A DNA stretch of 47,832 nt from Phycisphaerales bacterium (GTDB lineage Bacteria > Planctomycetota > Phycisphaerae > UBA1845 > Fen-1342): contig PMMM01000160.1 in NCBI GenBank assembly GCA_003162245.1, forward strand, positions 1 to 47,832, written 5' to 3'. Positions 1-8,826 of this stretch are shown here, piece by piece (the first letter of the stretch is position 1; the number at the start of each line of letters is the position of its first letter). The notes under the pieces are model-generated. The model was not told where the DNA came from. It searched no databases and saw only the letters and a program-made list of their open reading frames with translations. A program made the position numbers and the translations under genes.

Positions 1-1787
1 AGCACGCCGTTGGAGTTGCAGTCCGTCGCGGTACCGGCGGCCAACTCGCACTCATCGGGGACGCCATTGGAATTGCAGTCCGCGCTGAAGCCGCTGGCGA
101 TATCGCAGTCGTCCGGGTAGCCGTTGCCGTTGCAGTCCGGGGCACCGGCGGCGATGTCGCACTCGTCGAATACGCCGTTGCTGTTGCAGTCGTGATGGGT
201 GGTGCCACTGCCGGGCGGGAGCGCGGGGACGGTGTAGACGACGGTGGGAGCGGTGCTTGGCGACTGGCCGGGCGTGCCGGTGGTCGTCTGCGCGGTGAAG
301 TAATAGTAGAGTGTCTGGCCGCAGGGCGTCGCGGGCAACGTGGCTACGAAGACGCGGTTGTCCTGGGTCGTCAGCGTATAGGCGGTGAACGAGCCGGTAG
401 GCCCGAGGCGGGCATAGAGCCGTGGCGAGGATGTCGCCAGCGGGGCGAGCAGTGCCGTGATCCGCACGCGGACGTTCCAGGGGGTGTTGGGGTCGATGCG
501 AGTTGGCAAGCGGTCCGGAAAGCCGAACTGGATGGGGACTGAAGACCACTGGGCCAGGTAGACCGCCGCGGGGAAGTTCTCCTCACAGGTCGGAACGATC
601 TGGTCGGCCGGGAGCTCAAAGCCGTAGGTGCCGGTGTCGCGCAGCTCGGTCGTGAAGGCGAAGATGGGGTGATTGGGATCGTGTCCGTAGTACCAGTCCA
701 CGTCGCCACCCGCGGCCGGGTAGATCGTGCTATAAATCGGGCCGTAACGGTAAGCCACGCCGTGGACGGCGAACACGGCGTCGGACATGGCGCGGTCGAG
801 GTCGGCGAAGACGTCGGCATCCGACGGCCACGCGCTGGTGTAGGCCCACGGGGACATGATGAGCTGCGCGTAGCTGTGGTAGCTTTGGGTCGCGACGATG
901 TTGGTGTGGGCCAGCGTGAAGGTCCGCATGGCCGCGGTCTCGGGCTCCGAAAAGGCGGCACTGCCGCGGTAGGTTTCGTCGCACGGACTGCTACTCGAGC
1001 CCTCGCCGCCCCAACCGATGCTGTAGTTGCGGTTGTCGTCGACGCCGTAGCACGAGCCCACTTGGCGGCGGTTCTTCCGCCACAGCCGGTTGGTGGTCCA
1101 GGTGTAGGCGTAGCCGTCGACGTTGACGACGGGGATGATGAAGAACTCCACGGCGTTGACCAGCGAGTGGATGTTCGGGTCGCTGTCGTACGTGTAGACG
1201 AACTTGTCCGCGATCCACATGGGGACCATCACGGAGATCCACTCGCGGGCATGGTGGCAGCCGTTGAACTGGACGGCGGGCTTGTTGGATCCGGGGCCGG
1301 TGATGCGGACGCCGTAGATGTGCCGCCCTTGGAGGGACGTGCCGACGTCGATGACCGTCGCGAGGTCGGGACGGTCGGTATGAAACGCGTTGAGCTTGGC
1401 AATGACCTGGTTCGGGTCCTTGTAGTTCGTGAACCAGTTGGGATCCTGGGCGGCGACGACACCTTGCGCCTCCCACAGGGCGCGCTCCGCGTCGATGTCC
1501 TTCTGGACGTTGTCGTTCAGCACCTTGTAGGTCAGCCCCAGGGACTCGAGTCCGGGCAGCGCGTCGGGGGGCAGGAGATAATCGACCACGCCGGGGCCCT
1601 CACCTTCGCTCATGAGCCGGGCGCCCAGGTCGTGGAGTCGCGTGATCTGGTCCCCGGTGTCCACGTAGAGCCGGACGAGCTGGTACCCGTCGAACCGAAC
1701 GCGGGGGGCGTCCTCGGCTCCGCGGGCGACGGGGCAAGCTGAGCAAACGACGAGACTAACCCAAACCAGACGTACTAGCGGGGACAC
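1..1787 (-). CDS. M14 zinc carboxypeptidase, secreted, C-terminus beyond left edge
   Basis: The reverse strand encodes an uninterrupted frame from a GTG at 1787 to the window edge (about 595 residues seen). The GTG is preceded by GGAGGAG at ideal Shine-Dalgarno spacing and followed by a signal peptide (VRLVWVSLVVCSACPVARG). The catalytic domain covers roughly residues 115-410. The zinc ligands of carboxypeptidase A-type enzymes are visible: H179 and E182 in GCHHAREW and H304 in QSYHSY; the catalytic glutamate is E381 in FTTELRDTGTYGF. After a linker come at least four DCNxNGxxDxC repeats (from about residue 533), a tail typical of secreted planctomycete proteins. It is expected to trim C-terminal residues from peptides outside the cytoplasm; specificity cannot be read. 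The last repeats and the stop are outside the window. Confidence 0.93.
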   Translation of the reverse strand, partial: MSPLVRLVWVSLVVCSACPVARGAEDAPRVRFDGYQLVRLYVDTGDQITRLHDLGARLMSEGEGPGVVDYLLPPDALPGLESLGLTYKVLNDNVQKDIDAERALWEAQGVVAAQDPNWFTNYKDPNQVIAKLNAFHTDRPDLATVIDVGTSLQGRHIYGVRITGPGSNKPAVQFNGCHHAREWISVMVPMWIADKFVYTYDSDPNIHSLVNAVEFFIIPVVNVDGYAYTWTTNRLWRKNRRQVGSCYGVDDNRNYSIGWGGEGSSSSPCDETYRGSAAFSEPETAAMRTFTLAHTNIVATQSYHSYAQLIMSPWAYTSAWPSDADVFADLDRAMSDAVFAVHGVAYRYGPIYSTIYPAAGGDVDWYYGHDPNHPIFAFTTELRDTGTYGFELPADQIVPTCEENFPAAVYLAQWSSVPIQFGFPDRLPTRIDPNTPWNVRVRITALLAPLATSSPRLYARLGPTGSFTAYTLTTQDNRVFVATLPATPCGQTLYYYFTAQTTTGTPGQSPSTAPTVVYTVPALPPGSGTTHHDCNSNGVFDECDIAAGAPDCNGNGYPDDCDIASGFSADCNSNGVPDECELAAGTATDCNSNGV

Positions 1788-1909
1788 TCGTTTCTCCTCC
1801 GGCGCACACGGTTACGGGGCACAAACGACCATCGTCGCGCCGTCTGTATTATATCGCGGGCGCACCTCCATCGGCACCGGCGATTTGGCGCCCGAGCACC
1901 GTTTTTTCT

Positions 1910-1930
1910 GACGCCGAATCCCTCGGCGTC
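1910..1930. repeat. Perfect 8-bp stem-loop between two leftward genes
   Basis: GACGCCGA, a 5-nt loop and TCGGCGTC form a perfect hairpin 28 bp beyond the stop of the gene ending at 1958. On the transcribed minus strand it is followed by an A-run, not a U-run, so it does not look like a standard intrinsic terminator. A second small hairpin (CAGGC...GCCTG) lies at 1939-1954. Confidence 0.5.
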
Positions 1931-1957
1931 GTCGCTGTCAGGCATAAAAGCCTGATG

Positions 1958-2575
1958 TTACGGGCAGGTCGTACCGATCACGGCGACGAATGGGTCGATG
2001 TCGGCGAAGGTCGCCGCGCCGCTGTCGTTGCAGTCGGCGCTGGACCGGGTGCACGGGTACGTCCAGGCGGTGGGGTCGAGGAGGACCTCGACGAAGGGGT
2101 CAGTGTCCGCGAGCGTGACCTGTTTGTCGCAGTTGGTGTCGCCAGGACAGCGCTCGCCGGGCGATGCGACGACCAGCGCCGCCGCGGCGCTGACGCAGTC
2201 ACCGCAATCGTCCGTGCGCCAGACGTCGTAGCTGCCCTGGTTGGTTGGTGTGGCGGCGTCGATACTGAGCGTGGGTGTCGCGCTGCCGAGGAAAGGCCCG
2301 TCGTCCGTTAGCGGCCAGCCGTCCTTTCGCCAGCGATATTGCAGCGTGCCCTGTGACGAGCTCGCGAGGATGGTAAGTGTCGCGGGGTCGCCGGGAAAGC
2401 CAATCTGGTTGGCGGGTAGCTGCGTTACAACGGTGGCCCTGCTTCCATGAAAAACCGTGCCGTCGGCGCCGCAATGTGCATCGGTCCCGCCCGCCGCGGT
2501 GACATGAGCCGGCGACATCTGGAGGTCACAAGCGTAAAGGGCGACGCGTTTGCCGCTGCCGCTGCCGAAGTCCAA
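1958..2575 (-). CDS. Ig-like plus dockerin-like protein, probably 5'-truncated
   Basis: The product has an immunoglobulin-like segment (about residues 45-135, including LQYRWRKDGWPLTDDG, the usual YRWxKDG pattern) and ends in a two-repeat dockerin-like domain (NCDKQVTLADTDPFVEVL and DCNDSGAATFADIDPFVAVI). This is a common tail of secreted planctomycete proteins and is thought to bind calcium. The start used here is a TTG, there is no signal peptide, and the same frame stays open and protein-like up to 2692 (a CCPGGNVYGSATSP stretch), where a TGA stops it. I infer that the N-terminal part of a larger secreted protein has been lost. Whether it is still translated is unclear. Confidence 0.6.
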   Translation of the reverse strand: MDFGSGSGKRVALYACDLQMSPAHVTAAGGTDAHCGADGTVFHGSRATVVTQLPANQIGFPGDPATLTILASSSQGTLQYRWRKDGWPLTDDGPFLGSATPTLSIDAATPTNQGSYDVWRTDDCGDCVSAAAALVVASPGERCPGDTNCDKQVTLADTDPFVEVLLDPTAWTYPCTRSSADCNDSGAATFADIDPFVAVIGTTCP

Positions 2576-2804
2576 GGGCGAGGTAGCCGAGCCGTATACG
2601 TTGCCGCCGGGGCAGCACGCACTGGCTCCGCCGGCGCCACTTCCTGGCCAGAGGCGGACTTGGACGATCGATAGACGCCCCTCGCACTTGGCTCACTTCG
2701 CTGCAGCCTGTCTGCGCCATGCGTCGAGCCGTAACGCGCTTGACATCAAGAACTTAGAGTTGGATCGGCCGCAGGGCCGGCCGCGCGGCGCTCGCTGCGG
2801 CCCC

Positions 2805-2885
2805 CTGGTGGCCCGCCCGAAGGACATGTGTCTCATGGCTCACAGGGCTCAGCAACTCCAAAGGCTCATTGACGAGGGGCGTTGA
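2805..2885 (+). pseudogene. Possible N-terminal scrap of an HTH protein
   Basis: The last 26 codons before the TGA (segment LVARPKDMCLMAHRAQQLQRL) resemble the start of small helix-turn-helix proteins often found next to planctomycete recombinases, in which a leucine-rich helix precedes an LARxxxVxRxRxTQ motif. The helix-turn-helix itself is absent. The resemblance is from memory and short, so this is only a suggestion. Confidence 0.22.
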
Positions 2886-2976
2886 ATTCAGTAGAGTCTA
2901 AGGACCATCGGGGCGTATCCCCGCAGTTTCCTATCTGCGTCGACTGCTTGGTTCGGAAAAAGGACGCCGAAAACGG

Positions 2977-4344
2977 ATGTTGGGGAAGGGGTCAGTGCGT
3001 AGCGTAGGGCGTAAGCCGACGCGGCTCGCCTGGGCAGCGTTTCTGTCCACCGTGGAATCCCGCTTCGCCGGTGCCGTACGTGTTTGGGCTCGGCGCAAGC
3101 CAGCTCACGGGGTCTCCGGGCCTGGTTGTCGCGAGTGCCTTCCTGCGCTCACGGTACTTGGCCTGCTGGCTAGCGCGGCGGTTAACTGCCAGCCGGTCGC
3201 AATCCCGCAAACCGCAGACCGGGTGGCAACCAGCAGGCCGCGAGCTGAAATCCTGTGCCCTGTGCCCCCACGCCTTTGGCCGACGCAGGTTATCCTGGCC
3301 ATCCTGCGCGCCGACCGTGAGACGCAATCCGCCAGTGTGCCGATCGACCGCTCGGTTCGGGAATGTGCGGCGGTTCTGATGCCACCGCCCAAGAACCTCT
3401 CAGACGTGTCCATCGCGTGGCCTGAGGGAACGCGCGCCGAAACGGGATGGCAGTCGGTAAAAGTGGAATCCGGAGGCGCCGCCGCGGTTTGTCAGGCCCA
3501 GGCACCAGCCGGCAGCAACGTGGCAGTCTCGCTGCCACCAACCCTGACGGCTGGCGACGGGTCTGTGCCGATGCTCTACCTGTTGGCCGCGAGCTCGCTC
3601 AAGCTCGACTTGGCGTGCGAAGCGCGGGAGACCGCGTACCCGGGTTTCATGACGGTCCGTGCCGCGCTGACGGAGCGCGAGCCAGTCCTCGGAGCCGAGG
3701 TCAGCGCGGTGGTCTATCGCCCCGACGGCTCTAGGTTGCCACTGGCGATGAATGATCTGGGCGTTGCGGGCGACGAGAAAGCCCTCGACGGCGTCTACAC
3801 GGGCGTGTTCGCGTTGTACGCGGGTGACGGAACCTACACTTTCCAGGTAACGGCTACAGGAACCAAGGCCGGCGCACCACCAGCGCCCACGCAGCCTGTG
3901 GCACCCCCATTTGCGGATTATGGGGGGCAGCCGGCCAGTGAGCTGGCCCCGTTCCGGCGCGAAGCACTGTGCGATTCCCGCCTGGTGGGATGGTCGCCGC
4001 GCGATCGGGTACCCCCGGGGCCGATCACCGTGTTGCAGCAGGCGCCGTCCGCCGCCGGCCGAGTACGGCTGGAGTGGTTGGCCAGCGGCGACAACGCGTA
4101 CGCGGGGGCGGCCGCGGCGTATGAAATCCGCGTCGCCGGCAGTTCGATTCGTACGGCGGAGGACTGGTCGGCAGCACGCCTGGTCGCTCGGGTAAAGGGG
4201 GGTGTTGCGGCAGGACAGTGGGTGCATGCCGAGGTAGATACAGCCAAGCTTCAGCTCCCGGCGTTTATTTCGGTGGTGGCGTTTGACGAGGCCGGTAACG
4301 CGAGTGTGCCGGCGCGGGCTCACCTGTACATCAGGGAGCCGTGA
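2977..4344 (+). CDS. Stand-alone CLCA-like C-terminal module protein
   Basis: This 455-residue protein lacks the metalloprotease and VWA domains of its downstream neighbour but matches that neighbour's region after the VWA domain. Shared signatures are xPDGSRLPLAMNDLGVAGDEKALDGVYTG-type text (beta-sandwich, about residues 230-300) against DPNGVKTTIPLNDLGLNGD, and a final FN3-like sandwich (RLEWLASGDNAYAG against MLTWMAPGDDGFNG). A hydrophobic stretch near residues 53-65 (LPALTVLGLLASAAV) suggests export, but with an unusually long N-terminal lead; no ATG or GTG lies closer in frame, so the start is uncertain. It ends 36 bp before the next gene and probably forms an operon with it. Function is unknown; an accessory or decoy partner of the larger protein is possible. 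Confidence 0.75.
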   Translation: MLGKGSVRSVGRKPTRLAWAAFLSTVESRFAGAVRVWARRKPAHGVSGPGCRECLPALTVLGLLASAAVNCQPVAIPQTADRVATSRPRAEILCPVPPRLWPTQVILAILRADRETQSASVPIDRSVRECAAVLMPPPKNLSDVSIAWPEGTRAETGWQSVKVESGGAAAVCQAQAPAGSNVAVSLPPTLTAGDGSVPMLYLLAASSLKLDLACEARETAYPGFMTVRAALTEREPVLGAEVSAVVYRPDGSRLPLAMNDLGVAGDEKALDGVYTGVFALYAGDGTYTFQVTATGTKAGAPPAPTQPVAPPFADYGGQPASELAPFRREALCDSRLVGWSPRDRVPPGPITVLQQAPSAAGRVRLEWLASGDNAYAGAAAAYEIRVAGSSIRTAEDWSAARLVARVKGGVAAGQWVHAEVDTAKLQLPAFISVVAFDEAGNASVPARAHLYIREP

Positions 4345-4380
4345 CAGTGAGGGACTCTTGGGGGATGAGAGAGGTGTCTT

Positions 4381-7300
4381 GTGATCAATCGCACGCGAGT
4401 GGCCATGGTGTGTGGTGTCGTCTGCTTGGGGACTCTGGGGTCGTGGATTCCGGCGGCTTCGGGCGCGATCACGTTCAGCAGCGGCGTGGGCGACGTCCTG
4501 GTCGAGATCGATCCTAACACCCCGGAGGATGCGGCGCTGCTAAATGAGGTCCGCGATTCGTTCACGGCGGGCTCGGAGTATTTCTGGAATGCCACCGAGA
4601 AGCAGCAGCGTTTCGGAAATGTCCGCGTGATCGTGCCCGAGAAATGGACCCCGCAGAGCAGCTACCAGTCGTTGGCGGGGATCGATGCGAGTGCCTGGGA
4701 TTTCCGAATCATCGGGACGTCGGCGCTGAGCACCTCCTATACCAGCGGCACGAGGGTATACCTGTACCGTCCACAGCTTCCTGGCGGCCGTGTGATTGTC
4801 CACGAGCTCGGACACGCGTTGTACGACCTGGGCGATGAGTACTGCCGTCGCGAACTGGCCTCTTCGCCCAGCGCTACCGCGACGTGGGCCCCCTGGAGAT
4901 GGTACTTCAAGTGGGGTGGGGAGTGGGTACGGTGCACAGCGCGTGGCGGAGTGAGCTGGACGGAGGAATGGATGTGGGTCAGCCCCAATCCGTACGATCC
5001 GAACGATGTGCACAACCATTGGCCGGGCGAGACTCTCAACAACCCGGCAGATAACCATGCCAGCATCATGTGGTATCAGTGGGATGACCCCATTCGACGT
5101 TTTTGCGGCGCCGACCCCAATGACCCGTCCAACGCGCATACCGCGTTTGCCAATACCGAGCAAGACCGCAGGCATGGCCACTCCTGCTGGGACGAGATGA
5201 TCGGCAAGCAGGGGCTTGGGCGCCCCGGGGCGGCCGGCACCACGACGATTGCCTACGCCGCGCCGACGGTTACATTTCACCAAGGAGGTACCCGCGCGCC
5301 GGAGATCATGTTGCTCCTTGACCGCTCCGGCTCCATGGGCGACACGCTGAAGTTCCTGTCCGCGGATACGATTCCGCGGCGGTTGAGCTACGAGCAGTGC
5401 ATCGATCCCGTCCTGGAAATGCAGGCGAATGCCAAGGCCGGGGGCAGTGAGAAAGACCGCTCGTCAAAGATGGAAGCCGCCAAGTCGGCCGCATCGCAGT
5501 TTGTGGACTTGGCCGACGTAGGCCGGATCGGCGTGGCGGCGTACTCCACCACGGCGTCCCTGTTGTCCGGGCTGCTGGACATCAGCGTCGCGGCCAGCAA
5601 GACGCAACTGAAGTCGGCTATTTCCGGGCTCTACCCGACCGACTCCACGAGCATCGGCGCGGGCCTGCAGGTGGCCTACAACGAGTTGCACAGCCACGGC
5701 GACGCCACCAAACCCCGGGCGATTGTTCTGCTCACGGATGGCCTGCAGAACACCTCGCCGGATCCGAGCGCCGTCATGCCCAGCATCATGGCCGACAAGA
5801 TCACGCTGTACACGATCGGCCTTGGGCGCGATGTCGATTCCAGCTACTTGCAGGGGCTGGCTGCGGAGACCCCCGGCGGCGCCTACTACTTTAGTCCGTC
5901 ACAGCAGGACCTGGTGACCATCTACCAGGCCATCCGCGGGCAAAGCCAGCAGAGCGCGCAGACGATTGGCTCGAGCGCACAGAGCCTGCCAGCCGCCACC
6001 ACCCAGGTCACCAATTACGTCTTGGACAGCAGTCTGGCAAGCGTTTCGTTCACGCTGACGGCGAGCAGCACGGCAGCACTGGACCTCGTTGCTGTGGCGC
6101 CAGATGGCACGCGCATGGACCAGGCATACGCGCAGGCCAACCCCACGCTTGCGGAGTTTGTTCGGAGTGCCACGTACCTCCTGCTCAAGATCAAGGAGCC
6201 GATGGCGGGGCAGTGGCAGGTTGAGAACATCAACCGCGGCACGAGTTCCATCAACGCCGTGCTGATCGCCGGGGCCGAAGCCGGCATACGGCTCGCGGCG
6301 GCCACGGCGGTTACCGGCGTTAAGTACCCCGAGCCGGTTCGAATCATCGCCAAGATCACGCGACTTGAGCCCATTATCATGGCGACTGGGGAGGCGGACA
6401 TTGTGGATCCCAATGGCGTTAAGACCACGATCCCTTTGAACGACCTGGGGCTCAATGGCGATCGCGTCCCATACGACGGACAGTATGAGGGCTTGTTCTC
6501 TGCGTACACGGGCAACGGGGTGTACACGATTACCGTGCGGGTAAACAACAATGCCGGTACCGCCGCGGAGGGTCCCGTGGGAAGCGGGGCCGAGCCTGAG
6601 GCGGACAACGATGGGGTGCTGCCGCCGGACAAGGGCCGCGTCTCTGAGAACTTCCAGCGAGAAGCCATCGCGCCGTCGGTGACGGTGAGCGGGTACAAGG
6701 CCGGAGTTGATAAAATGCCTCCGGGCGACGTGGACACGCTAAGCGCCGCTCGGACCGGTCAGTCGGACGTGATGCTTACCTGGATGGCTCCCGGTGATGA
6801 TGGCTTCAACGGCCAAGCGACCGCCTACGATATTCGCTACTCGGTCGCTCCGTTGAATGCCAACAACTGGGACGGCGCGACACGCTTGCCCAGCCCGCCG
6901 ACCCCGGCCGCGGCGGGTACCGGGCAGCAGTATGTCGCCGCGAACGTGCCCGCTCAAACCCTGTTCTTCGCCCTGCGCGCGACCGATGACGCGAATAACG
7001 TGTCCGACCTCTCCAACGTCGCCAGCGCGGCGATGGCGGTGGTGGCCGTGGACTCAGATGGCGACGGCACACCGGATTCTCTGGATGGGTGTCCGAACGA
7101 TCCGAAAAAGACCGAACCCGGCATTTGCGGTTGTGGGGCTTCAGAGACCGACTCCGATGGCGATGGTACGCCGGACTGTATCGATGCGTGCCCGAGCGAT
7201 CCGACGAAGATCGCTCCGGGTGCGTGTGGCTGTGGCACCCCGGACACGGATACGGATGGCGATGGCGTCCCCGACTGCAAGGACGGCTGCCCCGATGATC

Positions 7301-7782
7301 CCGACAAGACAGAGCCGGGCACGTGCGGTTGCGGGATCCCGGACGTGGACTCCGACGGCGATGGGACGTTGGATTGCCAGGATGGATGCCCCGAAGATCC
7401 CCTGAAAACCGCGCCGGGTGCCTGTGGCTGCGGGATTCCGGACACGGATACGGACGGCGATGGCACCCCCGACTGTAACGACGGCTGTCCCACTGATCCT
7501 AACAAAACCGCACCGGGGGCCTGCGGGTGCGGCGTCGCGGATAACGATACCGATGGTGACGGCGTCTACGACTGCGAGGACAACTGCCCGACGGTCCCGA
7601 ATCCGGACCAGGCCGACAGCAATGGCGACGGCATCGGCGACGCATGCTCCGAGAATCAGGCCGAACAAATTCAGCCGGCCGGCTGCGGGGCCGGCGGTTG
7701 TCCCGGGATGGGCTTTACCATGGTGACTCTGACGGTGTTCGCATGCATTCGGGCGCGCCACCCGAGCCACCGCCGATCGTAG
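4381..7782 (+). CDS. CLCA-like secreted metalloprotease/VWA protein with TSP3 repeats
   Basis: The 1133-residue product begins with a signal peptide (about 1-29). An N-terminal CLCA-type domain carries the zinc motif HELGH at 141-145 followed by GDE at 151-153, matching the HExxH...DE layout of calcium-activated chloride-channel regulators, which are self-cleaving metalloproteases. A VWA domain follows (about 306-515) with MIDAS residues D314xSGS and D453 in LLTDG. Next come a beta-sandwich and an FN3-like domain (about 645-885), then six thrombospondin-3-like repeats (from about 891; DSDGDGTPD plus CGCG units), which bind calcium in this family. The tail has a cysteine/glycine motif, a short hydrophobic run and a basic end (IRARHPSHRRS), reminiscent of C-terminal sorting signals. 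Start is GTG. Likely cell-surface or secreted; the substrate is unknown. Confidence 0.88.
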   Translation: MINRTRVAMVCGVVCLGTLGSWIPAASGAITFSSGVGDVLVEIDPNTPEDAALLNEVRDSFTAGSEYFWNATEKQQRFGNVRVIVPEKWTPQSSYQSLAGIDASAWDFRIIGTSALSTSYTSGTRVYLYRPQLPGGRVIVHELGHALYDLGDEYCRRELASSPSATATWAPWRWYFKWGGEWVRCTARGGVSWTEEWMWVSPNPYDPNDVHNHWPGETLNNPADNHASIMWYQWDDPIRRFCGADPNDPSNAHTAFANTEQDRRHGHSCWDEMIGKQGLGRPGAAGTTTIAYAAPTVTFHQGGTRAPEIMLLLDRSGSMGDTLKFLSADTIPRRLSYEQCIDPVLEMQANAKAGGSEKDRSSKMEAAKSAASQFVDLADVGRIGVAAYSTTASLLSGLLDISVAASKTQLKSAISGLYPTDSTSIGAGLQVAYNELHSHGDATKPRAIVLLTDGLQNTSPDPSAVMPSIMADKITLYTIGLGRDVDSSYLQGLAAETPGGAYYFSPSQQDLVTIYQAIRGQSQQSAQTIGSSAQSLPAATTQVTNYVLDSSLASVSFTLTASSTAALDLVAVAPDGTRMDQAYAQANPTLAEFVRSATYLLLKIKEPMAGQWQVENINRGTSSINAVLIAGAEAGIRLAAATAVTGVKYPEPVRIIAKITRLEPIIMATGEADIVDPNGVKTTIPLNDLGLNGDRVPYDGQYEGLFSAYTGNGVYTITVRVNNNAGTAAEGPVGSGAEPEADNDGVLPPDKGRVSENFQREAIAPSVTVSGYKAGVDKMPPGDVDTLSAARTGQSDVMLTWMAPGDDGFNGQATAYDIRYSVAPLNANNWDGATRLPSPPTPAAAGTGQQYVAANVPAQTLFFALRATDDANNVSDLSNVASAAMAVVAVDSDGDGTPDSLDGCPNDPKKTEPGICGCGASETDSDGDGTPDCIDACPSDPTKIAPGACGCGTPDTDTDGDGVPDCKDGCPDDPDKTEPGTCGCGIPDVDSDGDGTLDCQDGCPEDPLKTAPGACGCGIPDTDTDGDGTPDCNDGCPTDPNKTAPGACGCGVADNDTDGDGVYDCEDNCPTVPNPDQADSNGDGIGDACSENQAEQIQPAGCGAGGCPGMGFTMVTLTVFACIRARHPSHRRS

Positions 7783-7863
7783 AGGCTATCCTCGTGAGCA
7801 GGCCGAAGAGAGTCGCGAATACGCCCAGAAGGTCGCCGCTGGCCGTGCCGCACGCCGGAGGAC

Positions 7864-8502
7864 GTGCGGCAGATACTCGCCCACGCGGCTCCTACGCGCG
7901 TGCCCACCGGCGTCCAGGCCTTCAGCGGCAGCGAAATCGGACGGCCGGTCTGTAGTGGCATCAACAAGAACGACTTTCGCGACTTCTACGCGGCGATCTG
8001 CCTGGCGGGCATGCGGCTGGGCGAGGCCCGTCATCTGACCCGGAACGATGTCGATTTCACCAACAAGGTCATCCTCATCCGTCCTGGGCGAAAGGGTCGG
8101 TCGTTCTGGCGGACGAAGACCAAGTTCTCCGTCCGCCGGATCGCAATCGGGCCGGAGCTGATGCTAATCTTGCAGCGTCTCCGCCAGAAGAGCCGCAGCG
8201 GGCTTTGGGTGTTCGATAGCAAACGCGGCACGCAGGTGGGCGTGAACACGCCGACCGCCCGGCTGCGCGACATCTACGAGGAACTTGGCTTCCAGAAGCG
8301 CTACGTGCTGCACTCGCTGCGGAGACACTGGGCGAGCACGGTCGCCGAGCAAGGGCTCGCCTGGAAGCTGATGATCAAGATGTTCGGACACAGCAACTTC
8401 GAGCTGATCCTGTCCATCTACTACGCCCAGAACGACGACGCCCGGCTGGTCGCTGAAGCGTGCAAGATCGACTTCGGCCTCAATCTGCCCAAGACGGCGT
8501 AG
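7864..8502 (+). CDS. Tyrosine recombinase catalytic domain, N-terminally truncated
   Basis: The 212 residues hold the catalytic core of a phage-type integrase: the first arginine in GMRLGEARHL, HSLRRHW (HxxR), FGHSN (third-box histidine) and a tyrosine in SIYYAQ. The N-terminal arm-binding and SAM-like core-binding domains are missing. The frame is open only back to 7798, with TPEDVRQILAHA just before the GTG, text normally found at the domain junction. It therefore looks like the surviving 3' part of an integrase gene. It runs toward the tRNA-Gly gene 237 bp downstream. Activity is doubtful without the DNA-binding N-terminus. Confidence 0.8.
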   Translation: MRQILAHAAPTRVPTGVQAFSGSEIGRPVCSGINKNDFRDFYAAICLAGMRLGEARHLTRNDVDFTNKVILIRPGRKGRSFWRTKTKFSVRRIAIGPELMLILQRLRQKSRSGLWVFDSKRGTQVGVNTPTARLRDIYEELGFQKRYVLHSLRRHWASTVAEQGLAWKLMIKMFGHSNFELILSIYYAQNDDARLVAEACKIDFGLNLPKTA

Positions 8503-8695
8503 CCCACCAACATGGGGACTGGTCCGCACGTGTGATCGCAAGCACGAGAGCGCGATCCGCTATCCGCTTCAGTGGTAGACGGCCGGTCTACCACGGGTCC
8601 GCGTGTTCAATTCCGCTCTCGGTCTTCTCTCGGTTCGCAGGTAAGTAACGGCATCCAAAGGGATTGAATGCGTATCCAACGGGATCGAGAAGGAC

Positions 8696-8723
8696 TTGAC
8701 GCCGGAGCGTAACTCTCGATAAT
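8696..8723 (+). promoter_or_regulatory. Promoter for tRNA-Gly
   Basis: TTGACG at 8696-8701 and GATAAT at 8718-8723 are separated by 16 bp and end 16 bp before the tRNA 5' end, a good sigma-70-type arrangement. Confidence 0.6.
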
Positions 8724-8739
8724 TGCAGGAAATAAGGCT

Positions 8740-8811
<72 letters not shown>

Positions 8812-8826
8812 GTTTTGATAAGTGAC

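Noticed and set aside
669-1742. A 357-codon plus-strand frame
   Set aside because: It is the shadow of the M14 carboxypeptidase, whose catalytic residues are all present on the minus strand.
1910-1930. Intrinsic terminator for the gene ending at 1958
   Set aside because: The stem is perfect but is followed by an A-run, not T-run, on the transcribed strand.
8546-8621. A second tRNA-like stretch (GAGAGCG ... TTCAGTGGTAGA ... GTTCAATTC ... CGCTCTC)
   Set aside because: The acceptor strands pair and the D- and T-loop text looks right, but no T-stem or anticodon stem of normal size can be drawn, so I do not call a tRNA.
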